Positions 56,346-64,000 of a DNA stretch of 64,000 nt are shown here, in pieces. The position numbers and the translations under genes are program-made. The DNA is from Streptomyces sp. NBC_01288 (GTDB lineage: Bacteria; Actinomycetota; Actinomycetes; Streptomycetales; Streptomycetaceae), in the NCBI RefSeq assembly GCF_035982055.1, contig NZ_CP108427.1, forward strand, positions 5,083,001 to 5,147,000. Reading direction: 5' to 3'. Within the stretch, counting starts at the first letter, position 1, and each line of letters begins with the position of its first letter. The notes beneath the pieces are model-generated. The model had not been told where the DNA came from and did not search any database. It was given only the letters and a program-made list of their open reading frames with translations.

Positions 56346-58172
56346 ATGGGGCACTACAAGTCGAATCTCCGCGACATCGAGTTCAACCTCTTCGAGGTCC
56401 TCGGGCGCGACAAGCTGTACGGAACCGGTCCGTTCGCGGAGATGGACACGGACACCGCGAAGAGCGTCCTGGCGGAGCTGACACGCCTCTCGGAGAACGA
56501 GCTGGCCGAGTCCTTCGCGGACGCCGACCGCAACCCTCCCGTCTTCGACCCCGAGACCAACACCGCGCCCGTCCCGGCCTCCTTCAAGAAGTCGTACAAG
56601 GCGTTCATGGACTCCGAGTACTGGCGTCTGGGCCTGCCCGAGGAGATCGGCGGCTCCACCGCGCCCCGCTCCCTCATCTGGGCCTACGCGGAGCTGGTGC
56701 TCGGCGCGAACCCGGCTGTCTGGATGTACTCCTCGGGTCCCGCGTTCGCGGGCATCCTCTTCGAGGAGGGCAACGACGTCCAGAAGCACATCGCGAAGAT
56801 CGCCGTCGACAAGCAGTGGGGCTCCACCATGGTCCTCACCGAGCCCGACGCGGGCTCGGACGTCGGCGCCGGCCGCACCAAGGCGGTCCAGCAGGACGAC
56901 GGCTCCTGGCACATCGAGGGCGTGAAGCGCTTCATCACGTCCGGTGAGCACGACATGTCGGAGAACATCCTCCACTACGTCCTCGCCCGCCCCGAGGGCG
57001 CCGGACCGGGCACCAAGGGCCTGTCCCTGTTCCTCGTCCCGAAGTACGAGTTCGACTTCGAGACCGGCGAGCTGGGCGAGCGCAACGGCGCCTACGCGAC
57101 GAACGTCGAGCACAAGATGGGCCTCAAGGCCTCCAACACCTGCGAGATGACCTTCGGCGACCGCCACCCCGCCAAGGGCTGGCTGATCGGCGACAAGCAC
57201 GACGGCATCCGGCAGATGTTCCGCATCATCGAGTTCGCCCGCATGATGGTCGGCACAAAGGCGATCTCCACCCTGTCGACGGGCTACCTGAACGCGCTGG
57301 AGTACGCCAAGGAGCGCGTCCAGGGCCCCGACCTGGCGAACTTCATGGACAAGACCGCGCCCAAGGTCACCATCACGCACCACCCCGACGTGCGCCGCTC
57401 GCTCATGACGCAGAAGGCCTACGCCGAGGGCATGCGCGCCCTGGTCCTGTACACCGCCTCGATCCAGGACGAGATCCAGGTCAAGGAGGCCTCCGGCGAG
57501 GACGCCGCCGCCCTGGAGGCCCTCAACGACCTCCTCCTGCCGATCGTCAAGGGCTACGGCTCCGAGAAGGGCTACGAGCAGCTCGCGCAGTCGCTCCAGA
57601 CCTTCGGCGGCTCCGGGTTCCTCCAGGAGTACCCGATCGAGCAGTACATCCGGGACGCCAAGATCGACACCCTGTACGAGGGCACCACCGCGATCCAGGG
57701 CCAGGACTTCTTCTTCCGGAAGATCGTCCGCAACCAGGGCGCTGCCCTCAACTCCCTCGCCGAGGACATCAAGAAGTTCCTCGCGCTGGGCACGGGCGGC
57801 GAGGACCTGGCGGGCGCCCGCGAGCACCTCGCCAAGGCGTCCGTCGAGCTGGAGGCCATCGTCGGCCTGATGCTCACCGACCTCGCGGCGACCGAGCAGG
57901 ACGTCAAGAACATCTACAAGGTGGGCCTCAACACCACCCGCCTGCTGCTCGCCTCCGGTGACGTCGTCGTCGGCTACCTGCTCCTCAAGGGCGCGGCGAT
58001 CGCCACCGAGAAGCTGGAGACGGCGTCGGCCAAGGACAAGCCGTTCTACACCGGCAAGATCGCGGCCGCGAAGTTCTTCGCGGCGAACGTTCTGCCCGGC
58101 CTGACCCTCGCCCGGAAGGTGGCCGAGGGCGTAGAACTGGACCTGATGGAGCTGGACGAGGCAGCCTTCTAG
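56346..58172 (+). CDS. Acyl-CoA dehydrogenase (long form, FadE-type)
   Basis: 608 residues from ATG 56346, about 200 longer than short-chain dehydrogenases and typical of the actinobacterial 'acyl-CoA dehydrogenase C-terminal' group. FAD/acyl-CoA site: MVLTEPDAGSDVGAGRTKAV (about 162-181), IEGVKRFITSGEHD (about 189-202), QTFGGSGFLQEYPIEQYIRD (about 418-437) with catalytic Glu region DTLYEGTTAIQGQDF. First oxidation step of fatty-acid beta-oxidation, cytoplasmic. A possible TetR-type operator is upstream and a 34-bp palindromic terminator follows. Confidence 0.95.
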   Translation: MGHYKSNLRDIEFNLFEVLGRDKLYGTGPFAEMDTDTAKSVLAELTRLSENELAESFADADRNPPVFDPETNTAPVPASFKKSYKAFMDSEYWRLGLPEEIGGSTAPRSLIWAYAELVLGANPAVWMYSSGPAFAGILFEEGNDVQKHIAKIAVDKQWGSTMVLTEPDAGSDVGAGRTKAVQQDDGSWHIEGVKRFITSGEHDMSENILHYVLARPEGAGPGTKGLSLFLVPKYEFDFETGELGERNGAYATNVEHKMGLKASNTCEMTFGDRHPAKGWLIGDKHDGIRQMFRIIEFARMMVGTKAISTLSTGYLNALEYAKERVQGPDLANFMDKTAPKVTITHHPDVRRSLMTQKAYAEGMRALVLYTASIQDEIQVKEASGEDAAALEALNDLLLPIVKGYGSEKGYEQLAQSLQTFGGSGFLQEYPIEQYIRDAKIDTLYEGTTAIQGQDFFFRKIVRNQGAALNSLAEDIKKFLALGTGGEDLAGAREHLAKASVELEAIVGLMLTDLAATEQDVKNIYKVGLNTTRLLLASGDVVVGYLLLKGAAIATEKLETASAKDKPFYTGKIAAAKFFAANVLPGLTLARKVAEGVELDLMELDEAAF

Positions 58173-58247
58173 ACAGCCTCGCACCAGCACCGCACCACGT
58201 TCCGGGACAGACCGGAACAGCTTCGCGAAACCCCACATCGCCCTTGC

Positions 58248-58281
58248 GAGGGCCCGCTCCCGGCGCCGGGAGCGGGCCCTC
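58248..58281 (+). terminator. 34-bp perfect palindrome terminator
   Basis: GAGGGCCCGCTCCCGGC and its exact complement form a 34-bp palindrome centred on GGCGCC, 75 bp after the acyl-CoA dehydrogenase stop. Confidence 0.85.
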
Positions 58282-58303
58282 GTACGTCGTTAAGGTGAAC
58301 CCC

Positions 58304-59599
58304 ATGAGCGAACCCTCCCGCTTCGACCGCGGCCACACCGACGACCTGTTGTCCTTCCTGGCGGCGAGTCCCACGCCGTACCACGCCGTGGCGAACACCG
58401 CCGAGCGGCTGGAGAAGGCGGGCTTCAGGCAGGTCGCCGAGACGGACGCCTGGGACGGGACGAGTGGCGGCAAGTACGTGCTGCGCGGTGGCGCGATCGT
58501 GGCCTGGTTCGTCCCCGAAGGTGCGGCCCCCCACACCCCCTTCCGCATCGTCGGCGCGCACACCGACTCCCCGAACCTGCGGGTCAAGCCGCGTCCCGAC
58601 ACCGGCGGACACGGCTGGCGCCAGGTCGCCGTCGAGATCTACGGCGGCCCGCTGCTCAACTCCTGGCTCGACCGGGATCTCGGTCTGGCCGGCCGGCTGA
58701 CCCTGCGGGACGGTTCGACCCGCCTGGTGAACGTGGACCGGCCGCTGCTCAGAGTGCCCCAACTCGCCATCCACCTGGACCGTTCCGTGTCGGCGGACGG
58801 GCTCAAGCTCGACAAGCAGCGGCACCTCCAGCCGATCTGGGGCCTGGGCGACGACGTCCGCGACGGCGACCTGATCGCCTTCCTGGAGGAGGAGTCGGGG
58901 CTCGCGCCGGGCGAGGTCACCGGCTGGGACCTGATGACGCACTCTGTGGAGGCACCGGCCTACCTGGGCCGTGACCAGGAGCTGGTCGCCGCTCCGCGCA
59001 TGGACAACCTGCTGTCGCTGCACGCCGGCGCCGCCGCGCTCGCCTCCGCCGCCGCCCGCGAGAACCTGCCGTACCTCCCCGTGCTCGCCGGTTTCGACCA
59101 CGAGGAGAACGGCTCGCAGTCCGACACGGGCGCGGACGGACCGCTGCTCGGCGGAGTCCTGGAGCGCTCGGTGTTCGCGCGCGGCGGCTCGTACGAGGAC
59201 CGGGCGCGGGCCTTCGCCGGCACCGTCTGCCTGTCCTCCGACACCGGTCACGCGGTGCACCCGAACTACGCGGAGCGGCACGACCCGACGCACCACCCGC
59301 GGGTCAACGGCGGACCGATCCTCAAGGTCAACGTCAACAACCGCTATGCCACGGACGGTTCGGGCCGCGCGGTGTTCGCCGCGGCCTGCGAGAAGGCCGG
59401 CGTGCCGTTCCAGACCTTCGTCTCCAACAACTCCATGCCCTGCGGCACGACGATCGGCCCGATCACCGCGGCCCGGCACGGCATCAAGACCGTCGACATC
59501 GGCGTGGCCATCCTCTCGATGCACAGCGCCCGCGAACTCTGCGGCGACCAGGACCCGTTCCTGCTGGCCAACGCGCTGACGGCGTTCCTGGAGGGTTAG
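58304..59599 (+). CDS. M18-family aminopeptidase (aspartyl aminopeptidase type)
   Basis: 431 residues from ATG 58304, normal length for M18. Binuclear zinc site motifs: RIVGAHTDSPNLRVKP (His/Asp, about 84-99), FDHEENGSQSDTGADGP (Glu, about 264-280), CLSSDTGHAVHPNYAERH (Asp/His region, about 307-324) and GVAILSMHSARELCG (C-terminal His, about 402-416). Removes N-terminal acidic or other residues in the cytoplasm. Single gene. Confidence 0.95.
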   Translation: MSEPSRFDRGHTDDLLSFLAASPTPYHAVANTAERLEKAGFRQVAETDAWDGTSGGKYVLRGGAIVAWFVPEGAAPHTPFRIVGAHTDSPNLRVKPRPDTGGHGWRQVAVEIYGGPLLNSWLDRDLGLAGRLTLRDGSTRLVNVDRPLLRVPQLAIHLDRSVSADGLKLDKQRHLQPIWGLGDDVRDGDLIAFLEEESGLAPGEVTGWDLMTHSVEAPAYLGRDQELVAAPRMDNLLSLHAGAAALASAAARENLPYLPVLAGFDHEENGSQSDTGADGPLLGGVLERSVFARGGSYEDRARAFAGTVCLSSDTGHAVHPNYAERHDPTHHPRVNGGPILKVNVNNRYATDGSGRAVFAAACEKAGVPFQTFVSNNSMPCGTTIGPITAARHGIKTVDIGVAILSMHSARELCGDQDPFLLANALTAFLEG

Positions 59600-59686
59600 T
59601 CAACTCGCCTGTGGCGCATGGGTGTTGCCTTCCCGGGTACCCGGAGGCGGACCGGGCCGACCGGACCGGACAGGGAGGCGACACTC

Positions 59687-59926
59687 ATGGGCCTGGGCGG
59701 ATGCATCATCCTGATTGCCGTCGGCGCGATCCTCACGTTCGCGACCGACTGGCACATGCAGGGGGTCAATCTCGACCTGGTCGGCGTCATTCTCATGATC
59801 GTCGGGCTGATCGGGGTCGTGACGTTCAGCAGCATGGCCCGGCGCCGACGCGTGCTGATACCGGGCCAGACGACCGTCGTCGAGGACGACGAGACGCGCG
59901 GCTACCGCGGTGGCTACGGCGCCTGA
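59687..59926 (+). CDS. DUF6458 small membrane protein
   Basis: 79 residues from ATG 59687, preceded by AGGGAGG. Two hydrophobic helices (GGCIILIAVGAILTFATDW; LVGVILMIVGLIGVVTFSSM) joined by HMQGVNLD, then a basic-acidic tail with RRYRG-like repeats (ETRGYRGGYGA). Conserved small actinobacterial membrane protein of unknown role. Upstream of GT2 with a 217-bp structured leader between. Confidence 0.85.
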   Translation: MGLGGCIILIAVGAILTFATDWHMQGVNLDLVGVILMIVGLIGVVTFSSMARRRRVLIPGQTTVVEDDETRGYRGGYGA

Positions 59927-60061
59927 ACCCCGCCTGACCGAATCCTTCGGCGGTGGATACTCGGGCGTAGTCCACACTCGGGCCGAATCACCCGCACAGG
60001 ACATACACAGCCAACCGTGAGCAATCCGTGACGCGGTGCGCATTGTGGCTTGTGTGAACCT

Positions 60062-60135
60062 CGTGAAGACTTCGTGCAGTTGAGGGCCCGGGGAGAGGCA
60101 GCCCCGGGCCCGTCTCACGATCTTCACGGGGGAGG
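60062..60135 (+). promoter_or_regulatory. Nested hairpin leader of the GT2 gene
   Basis: Inner stem GGGCCCGGGG (60084-60093) / CCCCGGGCCC (60102-60111), enclosed by an outer stem CGTGAAGA (60062-60069) / TCTTCACG (60121-60128). The outer arm abuts the ribosome site GGGGGAGG (60128-60135) before GTG 60144. Candidate cis-acting RNA; the inner hairpin alone could be a terminator for DUF6458. Confidence 0.5.
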
Positions 60136-60143
60136 CCGCTGCC

Positions 60144-61202
60144 GTGCTCGAACCACGGCTGGTGGTCCTGATACCGGCGCACGACGAAGCGGACCGCATC
60201 GGCGCCGCGATCGAGGGCCTGTGGCGCCAGACCCGCAAGCCCGACCTGATCGTCGTCGTCACCGACAACTGCACCGACGACACGGCCGCCGTAGCCGCCT
60301 CGCACGGAGCGGAAGTCTTCGCCACGCAGGGCAACTCGCACAAAAAGGCCGGCGCCCTCAACCAGGCCATCGACTGGGTCCTGCCCCACCTCGACGAACG
60401 CGATCTGCTGCTCGTCCAGGACGCGGACACCGTCCTCAACCCGTGGTTCAGCGAGACCGCAATGGCCACCTTCAACCGCAAGGTCGGCGCCGTCGGCGGA
60501 GTCTTCTACGGCGAACCGGGCGGCGGACTCCTCGGTCTCCTCCAGCGCATGGAGTTCCAGCGCTACGCCTGGGAGTTGAACCGCACCGGCGGCAAGGCCC
60601 AGGTCCTCACCGGCACCGGCACGATGTTCCGCGCCCGCGTCCTGCGCGAGGTGCGTCAGGCCCGCCACGACGGTCTCATCGGCGGCGGCGACGGCTACTA
60701 CAGCCTCGCCTCCCTCACCGAGGACGACGAGATGACCAAGGCGGTCAAGACCCTCGGCTACCGCGCGATGTCACCGGCGGGCTGCGCGGTCACCACCGAG
60801 GTCATGACCAGCCTCCCCAAACTCTGGCACCAACGCCTCCGCTGGCAGCGCGGCGCCCTGGAGAACCTCCGCGACTACGGCTGGACCAAGGTCACCGCCC
60901 GCTACTTCCTCCAGCAGTTCCTGATGGGCTTCGGCGCCCTGTCCTTCCTCGTCTACCTGACCTTCATGGCCACCTACACGACGGTCTACGGCTTCCCGGG
61001 CGTCTCCCCGTTCTGGACCGCGATCGGCCTGATCTTCGTCGTCGAGAAAACCGTCTCCGTCCGCCGCGCCGGACCCGTCGCGGTGCTGGTCGCCGCGCTG
61101 ATGATCCCCGAGATGCTCTACGACCTCTTCCAGCACGCCGTCTACTTCACCTCCCTGTGGGGCCTGGCCCGCCGGAGCGAGGAGAAGTGGGTGGCGACCT
61201 AG
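60144..61202 (+). CDS. Processive family 2 glycosyltransferase (membrane)
   Basis: 352 residues, GTG start. GT-A fold: VVLIPAHDEADRIGAAIEGL, DNCTDDTAAVAASHGA (first Asp), LLLVQDADTVLNPWF (DxD-type), SLTEDDEMTKAVKTLGYRAM (base Asp) and the processive QxxRW motif as QRLRWQRGALENL. Three C-terminal membrane helices (LMGFGALSFLVYLTFMATYT; FWTAIGLIFVVEKTV; VLVAALMIPEMLYDLFQHAV). Likely polymerises and exports a surface glycan (cellulose/chitin/hyaluronan-synthase logic), though it has fewer helices than those. Followed 53 bp later by a 54-residue membrane protein. Confidence 0.9.
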   Translation: MLEPRLVVLIPAHDEADRIGAAIEGLWRQTRKPDLIVVVTDNCTDDTAAVAASHGAEVFATQGNSHKKAGALNQAIDWVLPHLDERDLLLVQDADTVLNPWFSETAMATFNRKVGAVGGVFYGEPGGGLLGLLQRMEFQRYAWELNRTGGKAQVLTGTGTMFRARVLREVRQARHDGLIGGGDGYYSLASLTEDDEMTKAVKTLGYRAMSPAGCAVTTEVMTSLPKLWHQRLRWQRGALENLRDYGWTKVTARYFLQQFLMGFGALSFLVYLTFMATYTTVYGFPGVSPFWTAIGLIFVVEKTVSVRRAGPVAVLVAALMIPEMLYDLFQHAVYFTSLWGLARRSEEKWVAT

Positions 61203-61255
61203 CCCACCCCTCACGCACCGGAACGCTGTATCGGAACCCTTTAGGAGAAACGTTT

Positions 61256-61420
61256 ATGTACGGAAGAGTTGTCGGCGCCGGCACGACCGGCGCCGGTGGG
61301 GCCACGCTGGCCGCGACGGGCCTGTGGATGAACAGCATGGCGATGATGGTGGCGGCGACGACACTGGTCGCGGCGGGGATGGCGCTGTACAAGCTGGCAC
61401 CGCGGGCGCGTCGCCGCTGA
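61256..61420 (+). CDS. 54-residue membrane protein downstream of GT2
   Basis: ATG 61256 has a strong AGGAG at good spacing. Gly/Ala/Thr-rich N-terminus (VGAGTTGAGGATLAATGLWM), a single hydrophobic helix (MAMMVAATTLVAAGMALYKL) and a basic end PRARRR: N-out/C-in anchor. The position suggests a small subunit of the glycosyltransferase (inference); no known family. Confidence 0.7.
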   Translation: MYGRVVGAGTTGAGGATLAATGLWMNSMAMMVAATTLVAAGMALYKLAPRARRR

Positions 61421-61450
61421 CCCTGCCGGGTGTCTTTGTGGTCCCCCGTT

Positions 61451-63373
61451 TCAGGCGTCCTGGTCGGCCCCGTCGCCTCGCTCGTCCAGGCCGGCCAGCA
61501 CGAGGGGGAGTCGGTCCGCCCCGCCGTTGGTGAGGCGGACCGGGACGCCCCAGTCCTGCTGGTGGACATGGCAGGCGGGGTACTCGTTGGATGGGTCGTC
61601 GTCGCAGGAGGCGGCCATCGCGGAGACGTGCAACACGCCTTCCGCCACGGCCGGGTTGAGGGCCAGGGTGCGGTTCAGGTCCGTGCCCGCGCCCTCACCG
61701 CCGACGAGCAGCTCGGGCGGGGTGGCGGAGACGAGCAGCCGGGTCGAGGGGCCGATGGGGGTCCCCCCGCGCGAGTCTGTTCGAGCGTGGGGGAGGGTGT
61801 CGAGCTTCTGCCCGGCCGGGGCCTGGAAGATGACGTCCAACTCCAGCTCGCCGGGGGCGACTTCGGTGGCCGCGCGCTGGGTGCGATGAGCGACGGACTC
61901 GACCCGCACGGCCTCCTCCGGCAGGCGCAGCCGGGTCAGCCGGTGCCGGGCGGACTCGACGACCAGGATGTCGTGGCCGACGAGCACGGCGTCGCTCGGC
62001 TCCCTCAAGTCCGTGGCCAGCGTGGTGACTTCGCCGGTCGCGGGGTCGTAGCGGCGCAGGGCGTGGTTGTACGTGTCGCTGATCGCGACCGAGCCGTCCG
62101 GGAGCGCGGTGACGCCCAACGGGTGCTGGAGCAGCGCCTGTTCGGCGGATCCGTCACGATGCCCGAAGTCGAAGAGGCCGGTGCCGACGGCGGTGTGGAC
62201 AGCCCCGTCGAGGTCCACCCAGCGCAGGGCGGACGTCTCGGAGTCGGCCACCCACAGCCGGTCGGCGGTCGCGGCGAGTCCGGAGGGCTGGGCGAACCAG
62301 GCCTCGGGTCCGGGTCCGTCGACGAGGCCTTCGTTGGTGGTGCCGGCGGTGACGGCGACGGTGGGGTGGGCGGGGTGGGCGGGGTTAGTCGGGTCCGCGG
62401 CGGGGTCGTAGGCCCAGAGCTGATGTACACCCGCCATGGCGATCCACACCTTGCCCTGCCACCAGGCCACGTCCCAGGGGGACGAGAGGCTGACCTCGCG
62501 GGCGGGACCCGAGGTGGGCTCGCCCTGCATCCACTGGCGGCCGGTGCCCGCGAGGGTGGTGACGGCGCCGGTGGTGAGGTCGAGCCGTCGTAGCGCGTGG
62601 TTCACGGTGTCGGCGACGACCACGGAGCCGTCGTCGAGGAGGGCGAGCCCCTGGGGTTCGTTGAAGGTGGCGGAGTCGGCCGAACCGTCGTGCAGGCCGC
62701 GCGCGCCGGAACCGATCCGCCGTACGACGGTCTCCCCGTCCGCCGCCAGCTCGACGAGTTGATGCCGGGTGGTGTCGCTGACCAGGAAGGTGCCGGACGG
62801 CAGGGCCAGTGCCTTGCCCGGGAAGCGCAGCACCGTCGGCTCGGGTTCCGGTGCCACGTACGGGCCGTCCCCGCGCCGGAGGGAGCCCTTCGCGGCATGC
62901 TCGGTCTCCAACTCCTCCACCAGCCGCTCGATGGCGTGCGCGTGCCCCTCGCCCGCGTGCTGCGCGACGACGTACCCCTCCGGGTCGATGACGACGAGCG
63001 TCGGCCAGGCGCGGACGGCGTACTGCTTCCAGGTCGCCAACTCCGGGTCGTCCAGCACCGGATGCTCCACGCCGTACCGCTCGACCGCGTCCACGACCGC
63101 CTGGTGCTCGGCCTCGTGCACGAACTTCGGCGAGTGCACGCCGATGATCACGACCGTGTCCCGGTGCTTCTCCTCCAGCTCACGGAGTTCGTCCAGGACG
63201 TGCAGGCAGTTGATGCAGCAGAAGGTCCAGAAATCCAGGATGACGATGCGTCCCCGCAGGTCGGCGAGGGTGTACCGCTTGTCACCCGTGTTCAGCCAGC
63301 CGCCCTTGCCGGTCAGCTGGGGGGCGCGGACACGGGCTCGGCGGGGAGTCGGGGCGGGGGATGCATCGGTCAT
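61451..63373 (-). CDS. Thioredoxin-like/NHL-repeat protein with in-frame hairpin insertion
   Basis: 640 residues from ATG 63373. Residues about 25-170 are a thioredoxin/TlpA-type domain with active-site FWTFCCINCLHVLDEL (CxxC as C-I-N-C, around 53-56); residues about 185-500 form an NHL beta-propeller (NEPQGLALLDDGSVVVADTV; QHPLGVTALPDGSVAISDTY); the remainder is a beta-sandwich. NHLRC2-type architecture. No signal peptide, so cytoplasmic. About 14 residues (PHARTDSRGGTPIGP) are encoded by a hairpin cassette at 61754-61796. Convergent with the GT2 pair. Confidence 0.9.
   Translation of the reverse strand: MTDASPAPTPRRARVRAPQLTGKGGWLNTGDKRYTLADLRGRIVILDFWTFCCINCLHVLDELRELEEKHRDTVVIIGVHSPKFVHEAEHQAVVDAVERYGVEHPVLDDPELATWKQYAVRAWPTLVVIDPEGYVVAQHAGEGHAHAIERLVEELETEHAAKGSLRRGDGPYVAPEPEPTVLRFPGKALALPSGTFLVSDTTRHQLVELAADGETVVRRIGSGARGLHDGSADSATFNEPQGLALLDDGSVVVADTVNHALRRLDLTTGAVTTLAGTGRQWMQGEPTSGPAREVSLSSPWDVAWWQGKVWIAMAGVHQLWAYDPAADPTNPAHPAHPTVAVTAGTTNEGLVDGPGPEAWFAQPSGLAATADRLWVADSETSALRWVDLDGAVHTAVGTGLFDFGHRDGSAEQALLQHPLGVTALPDGSVAISDTYNHALRRYDPATGEVTTLATDLREPSDAVLVGHDILVVESARHRLTRLRLPEEAVRVESVAHRTQRAATEVAPGELELDVIFQAPAGQKLDTLPHARTDSRGGTPIGPSTRLLVSATPPELLVGGEGAGTDLNRTLALNPAVAEGVLHVSAMAASCDDDPSNEYPACHVHQQDWGVPVRLTNGGADRLPLVLAGLDERGDGADQDA
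61754..61796. repeat. GGGGG-type hairpin cassette inside the thioredoxin-NHL gene
   Basis: GATGGGGGTCCCCCCGCGCG, AGTCTGTTCGAG, CGTGGGGGAGG. CCCCCGCGC pairs with GCGTGGGGG allowing one bulge. Element is in + orientation whereas the gene is on the minus strand. Confidence 0.7.
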
Positions 63374-63418
63374 GGATCAAGAGTGCCACTCGCCACTGAC
63401 AGTCACCTCGCCGGGCGG

Positions 63419-64000
63419 TCACGTCGCGAGATGTCCCACGAAGATCCCGACGAGTATCCGGCCGTCCCGCTCGGGGATCGGCAGGGAGAAGTGCACGCGG
63501 TCGCGGTCGTAGAGGCGTTTGCCGTGCCAGTCGCACCGGTAGGTGCCGCCGCCGTGGTCAACGTTGCGTTGCTCCCACGCCTTGGCGTTCTTCTTCGTGT
63601 TGGCGCTCTCGGGGGAGATCTCCAGATCCATCGTGTCAAACCTGCGGATGACCTGGCTCAGGTCGCCGCCGCAGTCGGCCAGTGTCTGGGTGAAGTGGTC
63701 GTTGAGCGCACCGAGGAGCTTGACCAGCCAGGGCAGGACCTCGGCGTAGGAGCCCTTGAAGTGATGCAGGTTCAGGGAGTCGGCGAAGAGCAGCCGGGGG
63801 AACGCGTCCCCGGTGAAGGTGAGGAAGTGGGCGGCCGGGACGGGCTCACGGGTGAGCAGACCTCGCCAGAAGCCCGGGGCGTCCTCCGGTGTCCGCAGGA
63901 CGTGCGCCTTCACCTCGTCGTGGCCCGTCTCCGTGGTCCTTGTGACGGTGAGCCACCCGGACGGCCAGTCGGGTTCCTTGGCGTAGGGAGCGAGCAGGCA
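63419..64000 (-). CDS. Unknown protein, 5' end outside window
   Basis: The frame stays open from the stop at 63419 to the right edge, so the start is beyond 64000. The visible 193 codons read DWPSGWLTVTRTTETG, ARFLT-type blocks (VPAAHFLTFTGDAFPRLLFA), SLNLHHFKGSYAEVLPWLVK, AWEQRNVDHGGGTYRCDWHG and a C-terminus DRVHFSLPIPERDGRILVGI. No domain I recognise; soluble, no membrane segment. Forty-five bases separate it from the thioredoxin-NHL start, on the same strand, so it may be upstream in one transcript. Confidence 0.7.
   Translation of the reverse strand, partial: CLLAPYAKEPDWPSGWLTVTRTTETGHDEVKAHVLRTPEDAPGFWRGLLTREPVPAAHFLTFTGDAFPRLLFADSLNLHHFKGSYAEVLPWLVKLLGALNDHFTQTLADCGGDLSQVIRRFDTMDLEISPESANTKKNAKAWEQRNVDHGGGTYRCDWHGKRLYDRDRVHFSLPIPERDGRILVGIFVGHLAT

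Noticed and set aside
1..64000. tRNA, rRNA and CRISPR signals
   Set aside because: No T-loop/anticodon arrangement and no regularly spaced direct repeats were seen; the GGTTTCGAGCCCC at 42950 is part of the aspS terminator, not a T-arm.
1..64000. A prophage, integrative element or biosynthetic gene cluster
   Set aside because: No integrase, att repeats, phage structural genes, or PKS/NRPS/RiPP core genes; only remnants such as the Pcm-like fragment hint at past ones.

Overview
The window is actinobacterial chromosome, almost certainly Streptomyces. GC is very high with G/C in third codon positions. GTG and TTG starts are common. There are two complete and one decayed DUF5753/DUF397 regulator pairs (WhiJ type), an RsbW-like ATPase, two SpoIIE-type PP2C phosphatases, Tat-exported enzymes and long GC-rich hairpin terminators. 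A near-perfect ParB site (parS) beside aspS, together with metG, aspS, an acyl-CoA dehydrogenase and an M18 aminopeptidase, suggests the conserved core, probably on the origin-proximal side. No rRNA, tRNA, CRISPR array, integrase or intact insertion sequence was seen.

Layout. 1-2.1 kb: HTH/TPR regulator (cut by the window edge), a tandem DUF397 protein, its XRE/DUF5753 partner and a small unknown protein. 2.1-9 kb: an orphan signal-peptide ORF, Uma2-family nuclease, MscS-like membrane protein, a large HTH-STAND-WD40 protein and, divergent from it, a secreted ribosome-inactivating protein (RIP) with all five active-site residues. 9-14.4 kb: M20 amidohydrolase, RidA-like protein, and a TetR-controlled esterase/FAD-monooxygenase operon with visible palindromic operators. 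14.4-21.2 kb: unknown TPR-like protein, PP2C phosphatase with SDR-like protein, membrane proteins, secreted SH3 protein, MocR regulator. 21.2-28 kb: alpha/beta hydrolase, EEP-family phosphatase/nuclease, FUSC transporter, small membrane protein, a decayed exported protein, VWA protein. 28-44.8 kb: metG and aspS bracket an accessory block with an SDR remnant, two FG-GAP secreted proteins, pectate lyase, two paralogous Tat-exported intradiol dioxygenases, a complete WhiJ-type cluster and a DUF234 ATPase. 44.8-54 kb: multidomain PP2C, AI-2E permease, AraC/MFS pair, a decayed regulator joined to a decayed methyltransferase, GntR, VOC protein, TRIC channel. 54-64 kb: pirin, SseB-like protein, acyl-CoA dehydrogenase, aminopeptidase, DUF6458, processive GT2 with a 54-residue membrane partner, thioredoxin-NHL protein, and an unknown protein cut by the right edge.

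Functional themes. Exported proteins (pectate lyase, dioxygenases, FG-GAP proteins, RIP, SH3 protein) fit a soil saprophyte acting on plant polymers and aromatics and facing eukaryotic neighbours. Signalling (PP2C, WhiJ-type, STAND) fits developmental control.

Most unusual in the DNA itself: (1) short GGGGG-type hairpin cassettes and one longer Streptomyces-type repeat inserted in frame in five protein genes; (2) small tandem duplications sitting exactly on stop codons of four genes, and an 18-bp x 5 array forming the N-terminus of the monooxygenase; (3) nested or mutually exclusive hairpins in three 5' leaders; (4) several gene remnants, including a junction of two 5'-truncated divergent genes.
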